From assembly GCA_001972305.1 (NCBI GenBank), contig BDDD01000711.1, forward strand, positions 628,839-692,838: a stretch of 64,000 bases of DNA, in the 5' to 3' direction. This DNA is from Cephalotus follicularis (Eukaryota > Streptophyta > Magnoliopsida > Oxalidales > Cephalotaceae). The notes under the pieces were generated by a model. That model did not search any database, was not told where the DNA came from, and was given only the letters and a program-made list of their open reading frames with translations. Shown piece by piece: positions 35,332 to 47,156 of the stretch. The translations under genes were made by a program, and so were the position numbers. The first letter of the stretch is position 1. The number at the start of each line of letters is the position of its first letter.

Positions 35332-35707
35332 AAGCGGTTACTACACAATGCATGCCAGCCGCTCAGGTCTAAGGATACAACGCAACTCACGTATGGGCTA
35401 CTAGTCACTATTGACTATACACTACTGAGACTATAGGAATCCTATTGACAAAGATAATGACTATCCAAAAAGTTTTCCCATGGTGGGTTGGTTCAGTGAA
35501 CATGCTTCCCAGCATGCACCACGCATTAGCTTTAGGGTAAACCCAAATGGCAAAGAGATGATCCATCCTCCACTAACCTGGGAGCAAGCATAACACGGCA
35601 ACTCTATCTGGTTCATCAATTGCCCCTCAGAAAGTGAACCTATGACTTGGAACGTTTTTTCAGAAGGGAGTAAAGATCTCATTATCATAACCTCCCAGGC
35701 ACGAGAT
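35332..35707 (-). repeat. X0: X LTR fragment, minus strand
   Basis: Colinear with X-A LTR at about 25008-25385 (e.g. CAATGCATGCCAGCCGCTCA). It is cut on the left by C2, whose target AAAGC belongs to this LTR, and on the right by the exact start of LTR X-B at 35708, after the word GCACGAGA. CGAGA (35703-35707) is therefore the likely target of an X element on the plus strand. Confidence 0.82.
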
Positions 35708-38257
35708 GTTAGATTAGGGTGTCCCTGCAAGCCACGAGAAGGCTGCAGACATATGTTGTTGACATATGACACTCTTCAATCGTACATTCTTAGTTCCATT
35801 CATGTTTTATTGAGAATTTTAAATAAAAGATTGGCATCTGGCTAATGTATTATCCCATACCGTCTCTATGGATCAGGTGATCACCATATCAACAGAATAC
35901 ACATATAGTGCCCTGTTCGTAAAGGGTTGGATCTCTTGCCTGAGAGGCTATGAGAATGAGATCCTTACTCCCTTGTGACAAAAGTTCCAAGTCATGGGTT
36001 CACTTTCTTAGGGAAATTGATGAACCGCAAAGACTTGCCGTGTAATGCTTGCTCCAAATGGTAAAGGAGGATGGATGATCTCATTGCCATTTGGGTTTTA
36101 CCCTAAAGCTGATGCGGGGCGTGTGCATAGGCACGACATTGAACCGACCCACCATAGGTTATCTATTTGGAGAGTCAACACCTCTGTCAATAGAGTTCCT
36201 ATTGTCACGGTAGTGCTTAGTCAAAGGTGACTAGTAGATCACATGTGATTTACGTTGTATCGTTAGACCTGAGCGGCTGGCATACGTTGTGTAGTAACTG
36301 TTTGGCTTTGATTTCTGCCTTCCCCAGCACTAGCCATGTGCTGGCAAAAGGGTTGTCTTTGGGCCTTGTGGGAGCTACATTGAGATGTATGGGCGAGTGC
36401 GCAAGATGGGATCGTCACACCCGTGTTGAGGGTTATAGGCTCTATAACATCTGTGACCGTTGAAGACTTAAAGTCCTGGCCAGGCACTGGGAGATTGGGA
36501 ACGAGAGGTTTCTGGGGATATCTCCCATAGTCTCAGTGCGTTCATAGAATTATAGTTATAGCAGTTTTACCTAGGGGTGACATTTATCCAAACCCTAGTC
36601 CGCGGTAGGAGCCGAGATGACGAAGGATACATGACATGCAAACCGATGACAGTGATAAAGTACTGGGGAACCAGTTAAAGATTGATAGACGTGGTACTTT
36701 TTGTTCCACCAATCCGAGGGTGATTATAGATCACACCGGAGCTATTAGCTGGATAGTTGGACCATAACTTAGGGATGTTCTGAGAAATTTATCATCGTAG
36801 CAGAAATCCACCGGGCTTTAGGGTCCCGCCTGATTATTGGAAATGTGATGCATGCTGCACACATGCTCGCTTGGTGGTAAAACTAGTTTTTAACTAGTAT
36901 ATATTATTTTGATATTAGTGGTTTGTTTTTCGTTCTACTAATAGTCATCTTAATATATCAAGAGATTTTACAACCGGGGGATGTGATTTAATTTAAATGT
37001 GAGAGACATTAAATTAAATCATAATAGAGATTTAATTATAAATTGAAAGAGATTTTTTAATTGAATAAAAATGAGAGAAAATCATTAAAATTGCAAGAGA
37101 TTTTAAATGATGATATAAGGAGAATTTTTTGGGATTTTTAAAATGGCAATTAAGGACACACAAAACGCACGGATGCGTTTTGTGCGAGGGAGAGACACGC
37201 TTCGGCGTGTCTAACACGCTTAGCGTGTTCAGCACGCGAGAGGCGCGAATCGGCCGAAAGAGAAGACCGGCGCTTCGTACAGGCGGTCCAGGATGAAGCG
37301 GTCATTCACCCATGGTATGCCTCTTCCATACTCTCTCCTATTTTCTACCTCTTTCTCCCTGTCTCTCTCTGGCGACAGAATCACTTTTCTGTCGCCGCTG
37401 CTTGCTCCGTCATCTCTTTTCCACCGCCGTTGGTCTCAGTACGTGGAGCCTTCATGTCTCTACCTATTCTGACCATAGACTAGGTGATACCGGCACTGCT
37501 TGCCAGGGTTTTTGCGCACTGAGTTGACTCTGTTGATTTGGCGTTCTGTGCATCGTGGCTCAGCGTTCTGGTCCGAGTCACGGTGAGTCTTTGTCGTGGG
37601 TTTGTCGAGCTGATGGTGTGGATCCGTTTGGTGGCTTGGCGGCCGCTGACGACGAACGGCGAGTGAACCCTGAGACTCGCCGTCGATTGTTTTCGTCATT
37701 CCAGGGCGAGTCACGCTGAGTCTCGGCCACCAGAGTGTTTGTCAGGGTGTTGGCGTCCACATATGTCAAGACCTGTCAATGGCGGGTTGACCGGGATTCA
37801 CTGAGTCCAAACTCAATGAGTCGCCGCCTTTGGTCGCCGTCTTCCAAGGCGCTTCCCATCGTGTCTCTGCCATATATGGATAGAGCTATTTTTTTGGAGT
37901 CCGGTGGTGTCAAGATCGGACCTTACGTGGACTGTCCGAAATCCGATGGTGTTACCGGTGACTGGCATTTGCTACTGCAAGCGTGTAGCAGCAAAGTGGT
38001 GGAGCCTCCAACCTTGGTATGATTGATTCACTCTTACTTTTATCTTTACCGACGTGTGTTCGGTTTATCTTTATGTGTATGCTGTTTTTGTTTTTGGTTC
38101 GATTGTTAATTAAACGGAGATCCTAGGCTTTTGAATTTGGTACTAAGATGTAAGTGACGACCATGACTTTCAGTCTTGGTGTTTTTTAGAAATTAAAATT
38201 ATACACACTTACGTCTTAGGACCAAATTGACCGGGAACCCTTGCCAGGTTTCAAACA
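35708..38257 (+). repeat. X-B: family X LTR (2550 bp), mismatched flanks
   Basis: Starts TGTTAGATTAGGGTG and ends GGTTTCAAACA. It has the same layout as X-A, with the small ORF MLAPNGKGGWMISLPFGF (36045-36230) and the GAGTC-rich block at 37520-37820. No primer site follows: the next bases, GTCCC (38258-38262), resume X internal sequence at a point about 880 bases into it. The left flank (CGAGA) and right flank (GTCCC) differ. GTCCC recurs just before LTR X-D at 47157. It therefore looks like an LTR formed by recombination between two elements. Confidence 0.85.
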
Positions 38258-40308
38258 GTCCCGTCGTTGGCCTTCCATAGTTTTCGTTAAATGGTGTGGA
38301 CATATTCGGGATAGCACTGCCAAAGCAGAGGTCCCCTGTATGACCATTTCTGTTCAATTTCAGTGTGAGGTGCACTGGAAGGAAATAATCATGTTTTTGC
38401 ACTCTGACATGCCAAAGCATATGGGTGTCAAAATGGGTTCATTTCTTTGAGGATTGTGGGTTTGGACTTATACCGGGGTCATACTATTGGCACGCCAAAG
38501 CTGTGGATTGTATGGGCTGGGAGGGCGCAATTTGTATCGGATCTTACATTTTGGGTAAGAGGCCCTAATGTAAATATGGTGATTTAAGCCTAACTATTCG
38601 CTATTGCGGTTTGTCATGACAAAGCTGGGATCATGATAGGGCGGGATAGATTCCGATCCCCACTAGGAGGCAAGAGGCTTCTCGAGTTCCACATTGGAGG
38701 TGTGGGATACGATTAGAATAGTGGGAGGAGCCATAATTACATAAGACCAGGGATTATGGTAATAATATAAATGGAATGATCTGTTAATATTCTCTTTCTT
38801 TTTCCTCATATAGGTTGCTAGTTTTCACATACTTGATTATATACTCAAATTGGCAAACAGCACAAACCAACATCAAACACATTTAATACTCAAAAACCTG
38901 AACATTCGTATTTCACTGAATGGAAACGCGTTTATAGTAAAATTTTCACGAGCATGAGAGTCGCTCATGTCATGACTGAGATAACCCCGAGCTAGTGAAC
39001 GATGTATCCGACCATCACAAGCCCAGTTGGGCTAAATGGTGGAACGACGATTATCGAGCTCGTACCCTATCAATTGTTGGCATGTTGCCACAATTTCGCA
39101 TGATCTGGTTATGCACTCACAAAGCTTGTGTGTCATGCTTACACAACTTGAGGAGTTGCATGGCACCCAGTCGAGGACTGTAAAGGTGGATTTTGACCAA
39201 GAGAGGTCATGGTCGTTTGTGATGTCTCGATTTCCTACTTGAATAATCTCAAGGGGAGATAGATCAAGTGAATCAAAGTTCCAAGGGTGAAAACCTAAGG
39301 AAGAGGTAATTAGTGCAAAGGGATTCCATTCTAGATAGGATCTAAAAGTTTTATATAGAATTTGCCTACTTTTATTGTGGAAAGCTAAGACAATTGGAAG
39401 AGATATAATCTGTTTGTATAGTCCAAAGCAGAAAATACCTTATGGTTAGGTACTTTCATGTTTTATCCAGTTTACAATGTAAGTTCAATTTGAGTAGTTG
39501 GCTCAGATTGTGAGACTAACATTTGTAACTCTTTGCAGGTTGCTGAGAGACGTTAGACAGCTGAGAGAGTTGACAAAGTTATGGACTAGCGCCATGGTGA
39601 TGCATCGAGGATTCACACCTATGTAGTTGGCGTTTATGAATTGTATATTTTTTTAAATGCTTATGTAATAAAGATTTGATCTCTGTATATAAAGAACATT
39701 GTATGGAATTTTGTTTCTATGTGATATATGTATAAGATGAGCTGGAAGCTCAAATTTTATGGTATAAATTCTTAGTCTTATACATTTCAATGTTCTAGTT
39801 AGTGCAAGAGGCACGTGGACATAAGAGATCTATGTCTTATGCAATTACCATAACATTATATTAACAATTCAAAGGAACAAATTAATAAAAGATATAAATT
39901 CTTCATTATTATTGCATTGTTGATTAGGTCATCCTAGAGATGCTAGGAAAACACAATGGTTAAGGATGATCTATGAGGACATCCAGGATGTGTGGTCCTC
40001 TCAAACGTGTGCACCATGTGTGATTGGTGTGATGACTGAATATCCCTTCTCCGTGCGAGGAGATAGGATGGTGGACATATTAAGTTAAGTCCACACCGGC
40101 GGTAGTGAACCAATTTCGGTTAATGCAAATGGAGATTTTGACTACTTCAATATCATCATCGGTGTTTTATCACAATTTTTGGTAAGTGTTTCAAGAGGAA
40201 AACAAGTCTAAAATCCTAAGAAAGGGTCATGGATTTATGAAAAGAAGTAGATAATGGTAAGGTCCATTATGTCTTTTATACATCTTCCAAAATATTTTTC
40301 TGGGTAAT
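38258..40308 (+). pseudogene. Outer X element, gag to integrase remnant
   Basis: Internal X sequence starting at the nested-insertion site GTCCC. A gag-like region (near 38840-39240) still shows ATWNDDYRARTLSI-like and LTQLEELHGTQSRTVKVDF words in shifting frames. Bases 39240-39900 are non-coding X sequence. An integrase-start trace (HPRDARKTQWL ... CAPC) lies at 39935-40020. No usable ORF. It is interrupted by G2 at 40309 and resumes at 43505. Confidence 0.7.
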
Positions 40309-42138
40309 TGTCACACCCCGCTTGCATTAACAACATACAACATGGCAATTTAACAGATATCCAGCTTATACAGAGAACGATAAAATTTTAAACTTTTAAA
40401 CAGACATCAAACTTGCGGAAGCATATATATATAAGCTGAAAGCATACGGAACCATGCGTCCCATACCACATGATTCCCACAACATCCACGATCAAACAAA
40501 GTTAAAAAGCCCACAAGCGGAGCGTGATCCAAAAGTCGATACAAAACCACGTTAAACATTAGTACATAATCCAAAGTACAACATGTTTACACAATGCTTT
40601 ACAACACACTTAAAGCATAAAACTCTGCCACATCACTGTCCGATACGGCCGTGCCTGGCAATATCCAAAACGCAGCATCAATCTGCAACATAGGGGGTTA
40701 GCCTTTGTCCTCACTCGGCCAAAGTCATAAAAGCAACATAGGATCAACAAAACCAAGGTATGAAAGCAACAGATGCAGTACATACTATATCTCGATACAT
40801 ATATATATATATATATATATCGAAAATATATATTTTCACAAAACATACATTTTCGTGTAAAGTAATGATTTTCACTAAACAACAATGCACTTCCAGAAAG
40901 GTGATATAACAGTTCAACTCAATAATCACAATGCTCAAAACAGTTTATAAAGCTTCACGAAGCAAAACATCACAATACACGATGCATACATATGTTCACA
41001 GGGCAAAACAGGCCCTAACAGTCGGCTGCCTCCCACTGGCAGTTGGCTGTTCCCCTCAAGGTAGTCGGCTGCCCAACCCAGGCAGTCGGCTACACAACCG
41101 GACAGTCGGCTGTCTATATAGACAGTCGGCTTCCCACTTTTGACAGTCGGCTGGCCCTCAGGACAGTCGGCTGTCCACACCCCCACAGTATGCTGCTGAC
41201 CTACAGCAGTCGACTACACAACCTCTGCAGACATTTTCCTGGAGACGAACATGGGGAGTCGACTGTCCTCCCAAGAACAGTCGACTGGACCCATAGGCAG
41301 TCGACTGCCCAACGCGGGCAGTCAGCTGGATTCTACAGCAGATGTAAAAGCCAGCGGCTAAAACCAGCCACAACACACACCCAACATAACCCAAAACATC
41401 ACATTTATGCAACAACACATTCCAGGCTCACAATATATCATAAACATGCATTTTATTTCGAAGAAAACATTAACAATTGAAATTAGGTTGCAAAAATGAC
41501 TTTACCCCTACCTTAGAACTCCAAGTTAGGAGCTGCAATCCACCTCTTTAAGTCCAAAACCGAGGTTCTTGAACTCCCTAACACGTTCAGCAACCTCCAA
41601 CAGGTCCGATCTTCCACTGTCAAGCCTCCAAGCTTCCGGTTTAAACACAAACTCTGTATATCCTCAACACACACACACACTTTCACTCTCAAGCTCACCT
41701 TCAAGCTCACATAAAATCACAGAGGAAGAATGGAGATTGAGGAGAGGAAAGCTGTGTTTTTATGAAGGACACCCGGCCCCTCTCTGCCATATGCCCATAT
41801 AAACCAAAACACCTCACTTTTGTCACTTCAAGATGACAGCACGTGGGCTGTCTGGCGCATGGCAGTCGACTGCCTCGACTTAGCAGTCAGTTGTTTCTGC
41901 CGACACCCACTCCAGCCGGCTGCTTCCTCACAGCAGCTGGCTGCCACGCCTCAGCAAGGGATCCAGTCGGCTGCCTCCCTGTGGCAGTCGGCTGCCCCCT
42001 GCACAACAACACACAACAACACACTTTCTTGCAATATTCAACACACAAAAGAGGGAAAACACAGTTCTCATTAACACAAAGTGTAAAATTACATTGGAAA
42101 AGCAATATTACACATTAACGAAAACCCCGGGCGTTACA
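40309..42138 (-). repeat. G2 3' LTR (1830 bp)
   Basis: On the minus strand opens TGTAACGCCCGGGG (42138) and ends GCGGGGTGTGACA (40309), with a purine tract (GACGGAGGGGTGGA) just outside. It contains two arrays of CAGTCGGCTG/CAGTCGACTG words (41015-41335 and 41860-42000) and an (AT)n run at 40799-40822. GTAAT at 40304-40308 flanks its outer end. No coding. Confidence 0.9.
40799..40822. repeat. (AT)n microsatellite
   Basis: About 12 AT units inside the G2 LTR. Likely variable between individuals. Confidence 0.9.
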
Positions 42139-42159
42139 TCCACCCCTCCGTCAAGGAAT

Positions 42160-43504
42160 TTCGTCCCCGAAATAAAGGCGGTACTAGAACAAGTGAGAGT
42201 AACACTCCCTCATCTCCTCTTCACGTTCCCAAGTTGCTTCTTCAGGACGGTGAAACTGCCACTGAACCTTTACTATAGGAATGGTTCGGTTCCTCAACAC
42301 CTGCGTCTTCCAATCCAGGATCCGCAAAAAGGTCTCTCGCCAACCTCGTCCCAACACACAGGGGACCTGCACTTCCTCCCATACAGGGCTTCAAACGGTG
42401 CCATGCCAATACTGGAATGATAGCTGTTATTATAAGAAAACTCTATCAAAGGAATATGGTCCTCCCAAGTACCAGCAAAATCAACAATACACGCTCGGAG
42501 CATATCCTCCAGGGTCTGGGTAATGCGCTCTAACTAGCCATCCATCTGTGGGTGGAAAGCTGTGCTCAAGTTCAGTTTCGTCCCAAACGCTGTCTGGAAC
42601 CTCCTCCAAAAGTTGGAAGTGAAGATCGAGTCTCTGTCACAGACTATACTCACAGGAACACCGTGTAGTCTTACGATCTCCTTCACATACAACCGAGCCA
42701 ACTTGCTCGCAGAGTCAGAAACATAAGTAGGCAAAAAGTGTGCTGATTTGGTGAGTCTGTCCACGACAACCCACACGGCGTTGTGACAGTTCCGAGTCAG
42801 AGGAAAACCCGAACCAAAATCCATCGTAACATGTTCCCACTTCCACTCTGGAATTGGTAGGGGTTGTAGCAAACCTGTCGGTCTCTAGTGTTCGGCCTTA
42901 ACTGTCTGGCAAGTCAAACACCTTGCCACATACTCAGCGATCTCCCGCTTCATGCCAGGCCACCAGTAACACTTCTTCATGTCTTGATACATTTTAGTGC
43001 TACGAGGATGAATACTGTACAAAGATTTATGAGCCCCGCGAAGTAGTTCATCCTTCAGTCTTGGTTCATTCAGAAGACACACCCGTCCCCGATACCTCAT
43101 AATACCATCAGCATGCACTCGAAAATCGGACTCCAAATCCAGGTTCTCTCGGATCCGTTGCAACTCCGTATCATGAGGTTGTGCGTCCCTGATGTGATCC
43201 AGTAACACAGGCTGCACTCGCATGTCAGCTAAATAGATCCCCGGTGACTGGTTAAATGAAGACCATTCTTGGAAATCTTCCAACATCTTCCATTGCGACA
43301 CCATCGCACTGGCAAGCATAGCCTTGCTGCTCAGGGCATCCGCGACAACGTTCGCCTTCCCTGGGTGGTGCTGAATACTGCAGTCGTAGTCATTAAAGAA
43401 CTCAACCCAACGACGTTGCCTCATATTCAAATCATCGTGACTGAACAAGTACCTCAGGCTCTTGTGATCGGTAAAGATCTCAAACTGTGCTCCATACAGG
43501 TAAT
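42160..43504 (-). pseudogene. G2 gypsy RNase H and integrase, 5' truncated
   Basis: Tekay-like. It begins inside RNase H (HYLYGAQFEIFTDHKSL), then has a VADALS-type RNase H end, the HHCC finger (SIHPRSTKMYQDMKK ... CLTCQ, near 43000-42900), and an integrase core with D (TMDFGSG), D (VCDRDS) and a stop right after HPQMDG (near 42534), where the family has HPQTDGQSER. Past WDEVGERP (near 42320) about 300-400 bases are missing, so the GPY domain is gone, and it ends with the chromodomain-like EEATWEREEE and CYSHLF. Gag, protease, RT and the 5' LTR are absent. Its truncated end abuts X sequence at a shared GTAATGC. Confidence 0.88.
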
Positions 43505-45525
43505 GCACTACAGTTTGAAGGGCATATCCTAATCCAGAGTTGTTTGAAATTCGTTCCCTCTGATATCAAGAAGATATCATATGATCAAAGAGATCATAAA
43601 TGGAGGAAACCCAGCCTAAACCGTTTAAGGGTTAAGGCTGTCCAGTTTATATAAGAAGACGAAAACCTTCTAAGCTGGAGGCACGATTGAGACGTTGCCG
43701 GTTTGTGGAATATTCTAAGATGTGCTTAGGATATTACTTCTACCATCCTTGTGAACAAATATGGTTTTGTTTCATGTACTGTAAAATTCCTAGAGAAGGA
43801 ACACCTGATTGCAGGAAGCAGTGGGAGTTTGGTAAAACAAAGAGAGTTTCCACCAGTTAGAAACCCACAGGATGATAAGGAACTAGAAGTTTATTCTTCT
43901 AAAGACATAATTGGGAAATGATCCCAATCTGAGATAGAGTCTTGGTAAGGCACTCCTCTAGCGAGGAGATCAGGCAAAGGTTTTCAACAACGCTTGAGAA
44001 ATAAGGTTTTCTCATTAAGGCACTGTAAAACCTAACATCAGCGAGATGATGAACCTGTCAGCTACAAGGAAGCAGTGAAGAGCACTAATTCCAGGACATG
44101 ATAAGAGATCATGAAATCCAAAAATGACTCCATATACCCCTACCAAGTGAGGGACTTGGTATACGCACCCGAAGGCTTAAAATCCTATCAGATGCAAGTA
44201 AATCTTCAAGAGGAAGATTGGCGTTAATGGTAAAGGTTGAAACCTTTTTAGAGCGCAATTGGTCATGAAAGGATATACAATAAGACAAGAGGTGTGTATA
44301 CTGAGAACTTTCTGACCAATTGCAATGCTTTAGTCCATTCGGATTATGCTTGCTTTTGCCGCTCATTCTGATAATGAGCTATGACAAATGGATGTCAAGA
44401 CAGTCTGCAAGAGTGACTATCTTGAAGAGGACATCTTTATGTCCCAAACCCGAGAGGTTTACATCCGAGGAGCATTCGCACAAGAGGTGCAAGATCCAAA
44501 GGTCTATGACCCTAAGCAAGCATCCCATAGCTGAAATATCCATTTTTGATTTTACTAAAGATATGGATAAGCCTAATGTCTACCAGAAACAGGATAACCC
44601 AGAAATCACTTTCTTGGCGCCGTATGTAGAAGACATACTACACATAGAGAATGATGTAGGTATGTTGAAGTACAGTTAAGCAAGAACTTCTCCACAAAGG
44701 ATTTGAGAGAGGCTTTCTATGTTTTAGAGAATGAAGATCTAAAGAGTAGATCGAGTAGATTGCTTAGACTTTCCCAAAACCAGTACATCAGCAAAGTGCT
44801 GAAATGGTATGGAATGAATTCCATATATGGCTTAATGCCAATTAGCCAAGAAATTCACCTTTCCAAGAGGATGTCTTGTAAGACTTATGAGGAGAGGACA
44901 CACATGAATAAACAACCTAATGCTTCAGCAGTAGGCTCCATCATGTATGCCATACTTTGTACTGAGCCTGATGTCAATATGCCTAAGGGTCTAGCTAGTC
45001 GATTTCAGTCCAGTCCCTGTAAGAGAAATAGGGACATAGTCAAGAGGATATAATGCTTGTGATAGACTCAGGATTATTTCTTGACACATGGAGAATATAG
45101 TAAATTGAGACGTAAGAGTTGGGGTAGCTCTAGTTTCAATTGTGATCTAGATGATCACAAATTCATTTCAGGATATGTGTTGATCCTGAATGGAAGTGCT
45201 GTGTGAGTGGGAGAAGTTTGTGGCAGTCGAGGACTGCATACTTCGCCAGAGCAACCTGTTATACCGGTTATTGTAGTTGGTTTGGCTGCGGTGTCCATTA
45301 TGGAACTTTATGAGGTTCCTTCCATCGTTGTCCAGTTGCGCAGCATAGGGACGACGATGGGGCTTTGCACAAACCTTGGAACCCGGGGCTTTGCATAAAC
45401 TTTGGAACCCGAGTCTCATTACCGCCCAAACATATACAGCAACGGTATCATTTGATTGTGGAGATCATAGATGAATATAGCGTCTCAAGAGAGATGTTAT
45501 TGAGGAAATATAGGAGACATCATGA
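43505..45525 (+). pseudogene. Outer X element, RT and RNase H remnant
   Basis: Continues the X internal sequence cut at 40308. RT is readable in pieces: MDVKTVCKSDYLEEDIFMSQ (near 44392-44450), GAFAQEVQDPKVYDPKQAS, a TGA at about 44531 in place of Trp, DKPNVYQKQ, the active site as APYVEDILHI (near 44619-44645), then SQNQYISKVLKWYGM (near 44770), ASAVGSIMYAILCTEPD and SRFQSSPCKRN (to 45053). RNase H traces run to about 45520. There the sequence passes without a normal end into the middle of an X LTR. Confidence 0.82.
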
Positions 45526-46542
45526 GAGGCATGAGTCGGCCGAAAGAGAAGACCAGTGCTTCGCGCAGGTGGTCCAGGATGAAGCGGTCGTTCACCCACG
45601 GTATGCCTCTTCCATACTCTCTCCCATTTTCTCCCTCTTTCTCCCGGTTTCTCTCTGGCAGTAGAATCGCTTTTCTGCTGCCGCTGCTTGCTCCGGCATC
45701 TCGTTTCCACCGTTGTTGGTCTCAGTACGTGGAGCCTTCATGGATCTACCTATTCTGACCTTAGACTAGGTGATACCGGCACTGCTTGGCAGGGCTTTTG
45801 CGCACTGAGTCGACTCTATCGACCTGGAATTTTGTGCATCGTGGCTCGGCGTTCTAGTCCGAGTCATGGCGAGTCTTTGGCGTGGGTGTGTTGGGCTGAT
45901 GGTGTGTATTCGTTTGGTGGCTTGGCGGCCACTGACGAAGAACGACGAGTCAACCCCGTGACTCGCCGCCGGTTGTTTTCGTCATTCCAGGCTGAGTCTC
46001 GCCGAGTCTCAGCCACAAGTGTGTTCATCGGGGTTTTGGCGTCCACATATGTCAAGGCCGGTCAATGGTGGGTTGACCGAGACTCACTAAGTCCGAACTC
46101 AGTGAGTCGCCGCCTCTGGCCGCCGTCTTCCGGGGCCCTTCCCGGCGTGTCTTCTCCAGATATGGATAGAGCTGTTTTTTGGAGTCCAGTGGTATCAAGA
46201 TCGGACCTTACGTGGACTGTTCGAAATCCGACGGTGTTACCGGTGACCGGTATTTGCTACTGCAAGCGTGTAGTGGCAAAGTGGTGGAGCCTCCAACATT
46301 GGTATGATTGCTTCACTCTTACTTTTATCTTTACCGACGTGTGTTCGGTTTATCTTTATGTGAATGCTTGATTTTGTTTTTGTTCAATTGCTAATTAAAC
46401 GGAGATCCTAGGCTTTTCTATTTGGTACTAAGATGTAAGTGTGGACCATAACTTTCAGTCTTGGTATTTTTGAAAAATTAAAATTATACACTCTTGCGTC
46501 CTAGGACCAAATCGACCGGGAACCCTTGTCAGGTTTCCAACA
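45526..46542 (+). repeat. X LTR, 3' part, shared between tandem X units
   Basis: Matches X-B from about 37238 to its end (TCGGCCGAAAGAGAAGACC to GGTTTCCAACA). It is followed at 46545-46556 by TGATATCAGAGC, a one-base variant of the tRNA-iMet primer site. Its first ~1.5 kb is missing. RT/RNase H sequence stands before it and leader sequence after it, so it acts as both 3' LTR of one unit and 5' LTR of the next. GAGTC words at 45800-46110. Confidence 0.82.
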
Positions 46543-47156
46543 AGTGATATCAGAGCCATCCGTTTAATTTCATTGGATTTTAATTTCGGTTTTTAGGTGG
46601 CTATTTTGGAATAATTAAAGTACCTGAAATTCTCATTTAATTCCATTCCCAGGGTTGTTTTATAAAATAAAATATTATTTTTTGGGAAACTAGGTTTTAA
46701 ATAATCTAGTGGGAGGTTTACTAGAATGTCGGGGAACTTGTGAAATTATTTCGATTAGCCATTGGAAATTGAAATTACTTGTGTTTATTTAAAGTCTATA
46801 GTGGATGTAGATTTTAAATGTCTTATGCATGATGGTTGGTTATGGGACTGGACCTAGCTTTTGATTTCTTTTGTGGATGAGGAGATCGAGTGGTCACATT
46901 GGCATGTGTGATCACTCATAGATTTAGTCCCTGGCCATGCCATATTTATTTCTAAGTGGGAAATAGGTTGCATGAGATGGATATTTTCTTTTTTTGCAAA
47001 CAATCCAAACACGTCAAGCATGCTAAGCTGCTCAATTGGATTGGAAGATAAAATCAATGTAATTAACGGCATGGTAATATATAAAATTTGATGAGACCAA
47101 ATTCCTCAAACTTGTGAAATATTAAGTCCGTAAGCGGTGGGACATAAGGCTGTCCC
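46543..47156 (+). other. X leader, left part, up to a nested insertion
   Basis: Primer site and untranslated leader of an X unit, colinear with 49717-50602 except for a missing stretch equal to about 50050-50333. It ends GGCTGTCCC at 47156, exactly where LTR X-D begins. GTCCC (47152-47156) is the target duplication whose partner lies at 38258. No ORF. Confidence 0.75.

Noticed and set aside
36227-36463. Second ORF overlapping the small X LTR ORF
   Set aside because: It opens with GTG, not ATG, which is not credible in a plant without other evidence.
40799-40822. AT microsatellite as a MITE end
   Set aside because: No inverted repeats or target duplication beside it. Simple repeat inside the LTR.
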